From: Pseudomonadales bacterium
Lineage (GTDB): Bacteria; Pseudomonadota; Gammaproteobacteria; Pseudomonadales; UBA5518
DNA length: 64,000 nucleotides
Assembly: GCA_024234165.1 (NCBI GenBank)
Contig: JACKOP010000002.1
Location: 186,001-250,000 of the forward strand
Direction: 5' to 3'
Shown: one piece after another, positions 56,484 through 63,080 of the stretch
Numbering within the stretch: the stretch's first letter is position 1
How the letters are laid out: each line of letters starts with the position of its first letter
Made by a program: the position numbers and the translations under genes
The notes under the pieces: generated by a model
The model's database searches: none
The model's input: the letters and a program-made list of their open reading frames with translations, nothing else
Told to the model about the DNA's origin: nothing

Positions 56484-56755
56484 CGTGAGTGGCGCCTGCG
56501 CGAGGCGCGTGGATTGGGAGCAGGGACGCTGGCGATCGGCAGAGGCTGGTGCTGTGCCGAGGTGGGGCGTGGCGCGATTCGTTGAGGGATTTCGGGGTGT
56601 GGAAGAGTGCTCTGGCCAGGACAGGCAGGTCGTGAACGCTGTGAACGCCGACGATCCGCTGCTTCGACCCGATTCGAGCACTGCTGCAGCCTGGCGGGCA
56701 GGGTATCGAGCGGGATCGCTCCGGCCAGACAGGTGCTTTATCCTGCCTATGCGTC
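56484..56755 (+). repeat. IS91 3' flank with constant end, unit B
   Basis: Same conserved 270-base noncoding flank as 41666-41932; identical last bases CCTATGCGTC. The ExeA-type ATPase ATG follows only 8 bases later, so its own promoter has been removed and transcription could come from the IS91 end. Confidence 0.65.
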
Positions 56756-56762
56756 CGCTGCG

Positions 56763-57610
56763 ATGAACAAGCAACTGCTCGCCCTTTATGGTCTGAAGTG
56801 GAATCCCTTCTCGCCCGAACTGCCCACCGAGGCGCTGCGCCTCACGCCGGCGGTGGAGAACTTCGCCTGGCGTATCGAGCACGCGCTCGTGCGCGAGGGC
56901 GGCTTCGCGCTGATCAGCGGCGACGTCGGTACGGGCAAGAGCGTGGCGCTGCGCCTGATCGCCGAGCGCCTCGCCCCCGTGCCGAATCTGACCGTCGCCG
57001 CACTCACGCACCCGAGCGCCAACCTCGCCGACTTCTACCGCGAGCTCGGTGATCTGTTCGCCGTGGAGCTGCGCCCGCACAACCGCTGGATGGGCTTCAA
57101 GGCCCTGCGCACCCGCTGGATCGCCCATCTGGAGAGCACGCGGCTTCGCCCCGTGCTGCTGATCGACGAGGCGCAACAGGTCGCCCCGCTCGTGCTCTCG
57201 GGTTGCGCCTGCTCGCCTCGGCGCACTTCGACTCGCGCAGCCTGCTGAGCGTCGTGCTCGCCGGCGACCAGCGCCTGAACGAGTTGCTGCGCCGCGACGA
57301 ACTCCTGCCGCTCGGTTCGCGCATCCGCGCACGCCTCTCGCTGGAGTACGCCAGCCGCGAGGAACTGCTGGCCTGCCTGAAGCACCTGCTCGCAAGCGCC
57401 GGCGCCCCCGCTCTGATGACACCCGAGCTGATGCACACCGTCTGCGACCACGCCATGGGTAACTACCGTGCGCTCACCACCATGGCCGCGGAACTGCTCG
57501 CCGCCGCCGCGCAGCGCGAGGCTCGTCCAGCTCGACGAGCTGTACCTCGCGGTGTTCACGCCCCAGGGCAATCCGCCGGCACGCGCCGCACCCGGCTCAC
57601 CAGCGCTTGA
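56763..57610 (+). pseudogene. ExeA/TniB-like AAA+ ATPase, copy B (complete N-terminus, frameshift)
   Basis: Begins MNKQLLALYGLKWNPFSPEL, typical of ExeA-like ATPases. P-loop SGDVGTGKSVALRLIAERL, Walker B VLLIDEAQQVAPLVLS, then a lost A at 57199 (CTCGGGTTGC against CTCGGAGTTGC in copy A) breaks the frame. A further slip lies near 57520. The C-terminal half remains readable. Together with copy A the full 280-residue protein can be reconstructed. Confidence 0.78.
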
Positions 57611-57620
57611 GCCGGCAACC

Positions 57621-57683
57621 ATGAAATCGTCCCGGCACCACCCCATCAGATTCCCCGAGCAGCTCAGCGACGAGGGCGCGGCA
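57621..57683 (+). pseudogene. 5' part of small ExeA-associated ORF, interrupted by IS1634 copy B
   Basis: Codes MKSSRHHPIRFPEQLSDEGA and is then cut by the IS. The remainder resumes at 59568. The intact version is at 33120-33356. Confidence 0.75.
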
Positions 57684-59567
57684 CCCCAAGTTCCGCACTT
57701 CGTGCCCGGTTTTGGCGGGGTCGCCGCTAGCCACACTCCATGATTTCAACGACTTGGGCGTGCCGCAAGCCCGATTTCCAGACAATCGTGTTGTGTCACG
57801 CCTTAACGTTTTGATGGCTTTAATGGCGGGTTGGCATGTGATAGCGTTGACACATGTACGCGCATCACCCGCTCCGGCGGCCGGAGCTACCTGCAACTCG
57901 TCGAAGGCTTCCGCACCGGGCCGGGGTGCGCCAGCGCGTGGTCGCCAACCTCGGTCGCCCGGATGAGCTGGACGGCAAGAAACTCGATCCACTCATCCAC
58001 GGCTTGCAGCGTGCGCTCGGTCGCGTGCCGATCTCGGCACCCGTGCCGGAGTACGACTCGGCACGGGCGCTGGGCGATGTGCATGCCCTGAATGAACTGT
58101 GGTCGAGTCTGGGTTTGGGCGATGCCGTACGTCAGGCCCTGCGCTCCTCGCGCCGCGCATTCGATGCCGAGGCGATGGTGCGGGCGATGGTGTTCAACCG
58201 CCTGTGTGCACCCGATTCCAAGCTCGGCTGTCTGGAATGGCTGGAGACGGTGGCGATCCCGGGCATGCCCGAGGCGGTCTCGCACGATCACCTGCTGCGC
58301 ACGCTGGATGCGCTGATGGATCGCGCCGGGAAGGTCGAGGCGAAGGTGGCCCAGCTGTTGCGGCCGATGCTCGATCAGCAATTGTCGGTGGTGTTCTACG
58401 ATCTGACCACGGTGCGCATCCACGGCGAGGGCCATGTTCCCGAGGATGTACGTGCCTATGGCATGAACAAGGAAACTGGCGGCATCGCCCGGCAGTTCGT
58501 GCTGGGCGTGGTGCAGTCGGCCGAGGGTTTGCCGCTGATGCACACCGTGCATGCCGGCAACGTTGCCGAGACCGCCACCCTCAAGGCCATGCTCGAACAG
58601 GTGCTGGCGCGCTTCCCGGTCGAGCGGGTGATCCACGGTCGCCGACCGCGGTCTGCTCAGTCTGGACAACATCGCCCAGATCGGCGAGCTGGCCCGGCAG
58701 ACCGAGCGCAAGTTGCAGTTCATCTGGCGGTGCCGGCACGGCGCTACGCAGAGCTGGGCGGCACGCTCGATGCGATGAGCTTCGGCGAGGGTCTGGCCGA
58801 AGGCCGCTTCGCCGAGCACCGGCTGGTGGTCGCGCACGATCCGACCCGAGCGGCCGAGCAGACGGCCAGCCGCCACCAACGCATCGCCGAACTGGAAGCC
58901 TTCGCCGACCAGCTTGTCGCCAAGCTCGACGCGCAGGACAAAGGCCTCACCGAACGCGGCCGCAAGGCCAGCGACCGCGGTGCCTACAGCCGCTTCCAGC
59001 AAGCCGTTGCCGAGGCCGAGTTGACTCGCTTCGTGAAGCCGCAATACCACGCCGAGCGCTTCAGCTATACCCTCGACGAGGCGGCCATCGCACGCGCGGA
59101 GACCTTCGACGGCAAGCTGGTACTGCTGACCAATGTCGAGGACTTTACAGCCGCGCAGATCGTCGAGCGCTACAAGAGCTGGCCGACATCGAGCGCGGCT
59201 TCCGGGTGCTCAAGAGCGACCTTGCGATTGCACCGGTGTACCACCGCCTCCCGGATCGCATCCGCGCGCACGCGCTGATCTGCTTCTCCCGCGCTGCTGC
59301 TGTATCGGGTGATGCGCATGCGCTTGAAGCAGCACGGCAGCGTCCACAGCCCGAAGACCGCGCTGGAGCTGCTGCGGCGAATCCAGCAGCACCGCGTCAC
59401 TATCGGCACGCAACACCTGACCGGTATTGGCAAGATCACACCCCAGCAACTCCAACTCTTCGAGGCCTTGACCGTCAAAGCACCCGCCTGAAGCGCTTGT
59501 TGTGGCATTTTGACTTACGTCACCAAGTCAAATCAAACACTTGCGTGATTAGCTGCGGAACTTGGGG
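57684..59567 (+). mobile_element. IS1634-family insertion sequence, copy B
   Basis: 1884 bp, same length as copy A. Terminal inverted repeats CCCCAAGTTCCGCA and TGCGGAACTTGGGG are perfect over 14 bp. GCA flanks both sides (57681-57683, 59568-59570); the expected 5-bp duplication is not complete, perhaps because of read errors. Inserted in the small ORF of the ExeA element. Confidence 0.9.
57854..59491 (+). pseudogene. IS1634-family transposase, copy B, frameshifted
   Basis: Copy of 30716-32353. The central part from RALGDVHALNELWSSLGLGD to LARFPVERVI is open for about 250 residues and lacks copy A's early stop (CAPDSKLGC is intact). Breaks at 57861 (two bases lost), 57918, 58635 (ATCCACGG), 58725, 59178 (AGAGCTGGCC) and 59287. 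Copies A and B break at different places except 31586/58725. Confidence 0.85.
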
Positions 59568-59744
59568 GCACACATCCTCGACTTCCTCTACGAGGTGATC
59601 CGCGCCTTCGAGTCGCGCTACTTCGTGCAGATCCGTCGCCACCATCGCCACACCGCCGCTGAGTACGCCGCCCAGCGCGCCGAGCGCACCCAGCTCGAAC
59701 TGCCCCTCACAATCCCCGACGAGCCGTCCGACCCGGTCTTCTGA
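59568..59744 (+). pseudogene. 3' part of small ExeA-associated ORF after IS1634 copy B
   Basis: Resumes at AHILDFLYEVIRAFESRYFV and ends PLTIPDEPSDPVF with the normal stop. Belongs to the piece at 57621-57683. Confidence 0.75.
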
Positions 59745-59922
59745 GCCATCGTCAGACCGTCGCCACAGCGCCTCGCAGCCGCCGGGCGCTGCGGTTGCGT
59801 CGCACCCAAAACGCGGTCGACACCGGCAGCGCCAATGCCGGACACCTCGCAATATCACATCACGGCTGCAGACCATCAGAAAGCGTGATCAGCTCGCCAT
59901 CGATTACCGTGGTCATGCTCAA
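59745..59922 (+). repeat. Noncoding end of the ExeA element, copy B
   Basis: Matches 32945-33119 inverted. The shared sequence ends at TGGTCATGCTCA; the following bases (ATTCGCAAGG) already belong to the reverse-transcriptase locus. No RNA structure of the msr-msd type is evident here. Confidence 0.65.
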
Positions 59923-59960
59923 TTCGCAAGGCCGAGGAACAGGAGCAGCGGCGTCAGGCG

Positions 59961-61028
59961 TTGGCCGAGGAAAAGCGCAAGACCCCGCGCTTCCTGGGAC
60001 ACGGCGTTTCGGCACATCTGAGCTTTGCTGGGGGCGATGCCACCAACCTCGCCGCAAGAGGACTCCCTCAGCCGGAGGATGTCGAACAACTGGCGGGATT
60101 GATTCGACTCGACCCCAGTGAAGTGCTTTGGCTCAGCTACGAACGCGCCGCCACGTCGGTCGATCACTACACGCGCTTCGAGATCCCCAAGAAGTCAGGG
60201 GGACGCCGCCTGATCTCTTCTCCGAAGCCGAAGCTGCGCGTCGCGCAGTCGTGGATCGCCAAGAATATCCTGGATCTCTTGTCACCGTCGCGACACGCCA
60301 TGGCGTTCCGCCCGGGAATATCCATCGTCGACAACGCCTCACAGCACCTAAACGCGGCGATCGTGGTGAAGCTTGATCTCAAGGACTTCTTCCCCTCGAT
60401 CGGCTTCACCAGGGTGCGGGGGTACTTCGAGTACCTGGGTTTCAACCCAGGGATCGCGACGATCCTTGCACTGCTTTGTACGGATGCGCCGCGCGTAAAG
60501 CTGACGCTCGATGGGCGAGCGAAGTACGTGGTGATGGGCGAGCGAAGTTTGCCGCAGGGAGCATGTACATCACCGGCGCTGGCCAACCTGATCGCGACCC
60601 GCCTTGACGGCCGATTGGCCGGTCTGTGCGCCGCGCTGGAGTCCACCTGGACCTACACGCGCTATGCCGACGACTTGACCTTATCGTGCCTTGATGAACA
60701 TGCCGACGTGGGTCGACTGCTGAAGGCAATCGAGCGGATTGTCAGCGACGAGGGATTCCGGATCAACACGGCCAAGACCGCCGTGATGCGCGCGCCTGGA
60801 AGACAGGTCGTGACTGGCCTGCTGGTCGGCGAGCAGATCCGCCTTTCCCGCCGAGACCTGCGACGCCTGCGCGCCTTCCTGCATCGCTGCGACAAGGAAG
60901 GAGTGGAGGCAGTGTCACGTGCGATCGGAAAAGACGCACTATCGGTGGCGCGCGGGCACCTCGCATACGTCACTATGGTGATGCCCGAGCACGCCGCTAA
61001 TATCAAACAGCGGTACGCCTGGCTATGA
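59961..61028 (+). CDS. Retron-type reverse transcriptase
   Basis: 355 residues from a TTG; the frame is open further upstream (IRKAEEQEQRRQA) into the ExeA element end at 59922, so the true start may be lost. RT motifs in order: FEIPKKSGGRRLISSPKPKL, VVKLDLKDFFPSIGF (motif A), RSLPQGACTSPALANL (motif B), YTRYADDLTLS (motif C, YADD), EGFRINTAKTAVM, and RQVVTGLLVG. The VTG with the short C-terminal region matches retron RTs, closest in style to the myxobacterial type, rather than group II intron or DGR enzymes. No thumb/X or endonuclease domain. The stop overlaps a Dam-like gene by ATGA. Confidence 0.85.
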   Translation: MAEEKRKTPRFLGHGVSAHLSFAGGDATNLAARGLPQPEDVEQLAGLIRLDPSEVLWLSYERAATSVDHYTRFEIPKKSGGRRLISSPKPKLRVAQSWIAKNILDLLSPSRHAMAFRPGISIVDNASQHLNAAIVVKLDLKDFFPSIGFTRVRGYFEYLGFNPGIATILALLCTDAPRVKLTLDGRAKYVVMGERSLPQGACTSPALANLIATRLDGRLAGLCAALESTWTYTRYADDLTLSCLDEHADVGRLLKAIERIVSDEGFRINTAKTAVMRAPGRQVVTGLLVGEQIRLSRRDLRRLRAFLHRCDKEGVEAVSRAIGKDALSVARGHLAYVTMVMPEHAANIKQRYAWL

Positions 61029-61232
61029 CGAACCGTCGAGCGTCCGCAATCCTCAATTGGGCGGGCAGCAAGGCGTGTGTGGCCAAGGTGCTTGCCCAAC
61101 TCGATCCCCCGCGTTTCAAGACGTACTACGAGCCCTTTCTCGGTAGCGGGGCCGTGTTCCGCGGGTTGGCATCTCCAAGAGCTTCCTGTCGGACATAAAC
61201 CCGCGCTGATTAACGTCTATCGTGCTGTTCAG
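61025..61232 (+). pseudogene. D12-class (Dam-like) adenine-N6 DNA methyltransferase, N-terminal fragment
   Basis: MTNRRASAILNWAGSKACVA, then FKTYYEPFLGSGAVFRGL: the WxGxK and EPFxGxGxVF (SAM-binding motif I) signatures of Dam/DpnM-type enzymes. After one base slip at about 61166 the text continues SKSFLSDINP, then after a lost G LINVYRAVQ, which is the family's next strand (DxNxxLIN). Homology ends at 61232, where IS1634-related DNA begins. The catalytic DPPY motif is missing, so it is dead here. Overlaps the RT stop by ATGA, indicating coupled translation in the ancestral operon. Confidence 0.8.
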
Positions 61233-61680
61233 ACGTAACCGTCCATTTGGAATCGAAGTGGCATTTGTGGCACAACGCCAGTGGTTTGGCGGCGTCCTGA
61301 TGCCGAGCGCGCTGAAGAGTTCTTGCTGGATGGCGTCAGGCGCATTGATGCCGCGCAGGGTGTCTTTGCCCGCCTTGACCCGATGACGCTGGATGGTCTT
61401 GAGGGTCGCAGTCGGTGAATGACCATTACCCGTCGCCTTGAACTTTTGCCGCATGATCCGATGGAGTTACCAAGGCCAGGAAGCAGATCAGCGCATGGGC
61501 ACGGATACGCTCGGGCAGGCGGTGATGCACGGGAGCAATTTTTCGATATCGCTCTTGAGCACCCGAAAGCCACGCTCGATGTCGGCCAGTGCCTTGTAGC
61601 GGGCCTGGTCGCCCGGGGTTGTTCATCCGCATCAAGCGTCTGCCCGAACTCCACTCGGCATGAGCACGTGGAAACACGCC
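61233..61680 (-). pseudogene. IS1634-family transposase remnant, C-terminal part
   Basis: Minus-strand reading in shifting frames: RRLMRMNNPGDQARYKALAD-like text, ADIERGFRVLKS, IAPVHHRLPERIRAHALICF, then SPTATLKTIQRHRVKAGKDT and QQELFSALGIRTP. Clearly related to, but distinct from, the two IS1634 copies. It interrupts the Dam-like gene and marks the right edge of the mosaic. Confidence 0.7.
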
Positions 61681-61700
61681 GTTGTCATCAGCTTGCAGCC

Positions 61701-62489
61701 TCAAGCCTTGCGTCGCCTCCGGATGGCTGCCAATGCGGTCAGTCCGAACCCCAACAGGCTCAATGCGCCCGGTTCCGGAACCGGATTGTGGGGATCTTCG
61801 TTGATTCCGATACGAATGCGGTACGATCCGTCGTTGTCGTCAAACGCACCAGGGGCGCCATTGAAGCCGAATGCATCGGAAATTCCGACAAACATGCGAG
61901 TCGCGCCAGTCGGTGCAATGAATTCCTGCACCACACTGCTCGACGTCACACCGTTACCGATGTAGAAGATTTGCGCCAGGCCTGGGGTGATGCTGAGGAA
62001 GTCGACACCCAGGCCGCTTATCGAGAAATCCAGCCGTACGGGTGCCGTGCCGTTAGGGATGCTGTCGTCAAGGAATACACCAACCAACGCACCCTGCGTA
62101 CCAAGATAACCGCTGATGCCTCCGAATGAAGCAATGCTGCTGCTGCCGGGTATACCGTTGCCGTCCGGGCCATATAAGAGCCCTCCAAATCCGTTGAAGA
62201 AGCTGATCCCACCCGCTGCGGGATCGAGCACCTTGATCACATCGCCCGCTGCAACAGCGAAACCTGGCGGCATGGTTTCCTGGATTTCCTCGGGTGTCGG
62301 GCCACCGTGACGCAAAAGACCACCGGGCCACGGATCGCTCGCGGGCGGAACGGTCAAGTCCGTACGCCCCGCAAGCCAGATCGCATCGCTGCCCGCGATC
62401 GGCAGCTCAAGAATCATCGCGTGAACAGAAGCGCTGCAAGCGAGCGTGGCAGCAACGGCGAGTGTCGATAGCGCAAATTTGGCTTCCAT
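61701..62489 (-). CDS. PEP-CTERM-sorted secreted protein
   Basis: 262 residues. N-terminal signal peptide (FALSTLAVAATLACSASVHA), a beta-rich, Gly/Ser-rich middle, and a C-terminal sorting signal NPVPEPGALSLLGFGLTALA followed by AIRRRRKA. PEP-CTERM tails are cut and processed by exosortase/EpsH systems of EPS- or biofilm-forming Gram-negatives. I start at MEAKFAL (62489), with GGAG 9 nt upstream; ATG at 62498 is an alternative. Function of the middle domain unknown. Confidence 0.88.
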   Translation of the reverse strand: MEAKFALSTLAVAATLACSASVHAMILELPIAGSDAIWLAGRTDLTVPPASDPWPGGLLRHGGPTPEEIQETMPPGFAVAAGDVIKVLDPAAGGISFFNGFGGLLYGPDGNGIPGSSSIASFGGISGYLGTQGALVGVFLDDSIPNGTAPVRLDFSISGLGVDFLSITPGLAQIFYIGNGVTSSSVVQEFIAPTGATRMFVGISDAFGFNGAPGAFDDNDGSYRIRIGINEDPHNPVPEPGALSLLGFGLTALAAIRRRRKA

Positions 62490-62731
62490 GACGGTCATCT
62501 CCAAGAAAGACCCGGATTCGTTCGAATATCCAAATCAACGTGAGAAGTCAGGCAAGCTACACGCCACAAATCCTATCTGACTATAAATCAACATGTTATT
62601 TTCGGCAGCTCAAACCGTCATAACGGAATGTGTAAAGAAAACCGACAGATCGCCGTCGCTTTGAAAGCTGTTGATTTCAGATCATTCAGGCTTACCGAAT
62701 CTGCGTGAACGGCACACACGGGCCAGTCCAT
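62490..62731. other. Intergenic region with promoter for the PEP-CTERM gene
   Basis: Relatively AT-rich for this genome (e.g. CTATAAATCAACATGTTATT), the likely promoter zone of the minus-strand PEP-CTERM gene, and the 3' side of the SMR gene. No gene or clear terminator seen. Confidence 0.4.
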
Positions 62732-63061
62732 TCAAATTCCGGCCTGGTTCCCGCTCAGTTGCAAGCCGACCACACCGGCAATGATGACGGTGAGAAAGAA
62801 AAGCTGCGCCCGCGTCAGGTGTTCATGGAAGAACACGGCACCGATCGCGGCGATCACGGCAATGCCAACTGCGGACCAGATCGCGTAGGCGACGCCGATC
62901 TGGATCGACTTCACCGCCAGCGACAGGCTGGCAATGCTGGCGACATAGAAAACGATCATGCCGACCGATGGCAGCAGGCGGCTGAAGCCATCCGAAAGTT
63001 TCAGGCAGGTGGTGCCGGAGATCTCCAGTGCGATTGCTGCAAGCAGATAGAACCAGTGCAT
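62732..63061 (-). CDS. SMR-family small multidrug/guanidinium exporter (SugE/Gdx-like)
   Basis: 109 residues with four transmembrane helices. The essential membrane glutamate is in LLAAIALEISGTTCLKLSDG, and the GVAYAIWSAVGIAVIA motif is present. The WFYLLAAIALEI start and AIWSAVG resemble the EmrE/YkkC-type drug or guanidinium exporters; the exact substrate cannot be assigned. Start ATG at 63061. Followed, 20 bp upstream, by the end of the CoA-transferase gene on the same strand. Confidence 0.88.
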   Translation of the reverse strand: MHWFYLLAAIALEISGTTCLKLSDGFSRLLPSVGMIVFYVASIASLSLAVKSIQIGVAYAIWSAVGIAVIAAIGAVFFHEHLTRAQLFFLTVIIAGVVGLQLSGNQAGI

Positions 63062-63080
63062 CGTGCCTCCACGCTCGTCC

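Larger units (their letters stand above)
50346..56755 (+). repeat. Unit B: second 6.4-kb copy of unit A
   Basis: Same gene order and strand as 35514-41932 and almost the same length. The left end is within the MITE-like element (CCCACCGGTGTG). The right end is the constant IS91 end, directly followed by an ExeA-type gene. Numerous 1-3 base indels and recurrent changes at CCWGG pentamers distinguish it from A. Confidence 0.92.

Noticed and set aside
35514..61028. Diversity-generating retroelement: an RT near near-identical repeats that differ at recurrent positions
   Set aside because: DGR changes are adenine-specific in a short variable repeat. Here the changes are at CCWGG, in homopolymers and as indels over 6 kb. 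The RT has retron-type motifs (VTG, LPQGA), and no accessory avd gene or C-type-lectin target is present.
29544..61680. Prophage or conjugative element
   Set aside because: No capsid, terminase, portal, tail, relaxase or type IV secretion genes. The repeated transposases and gene fragments explain the region.
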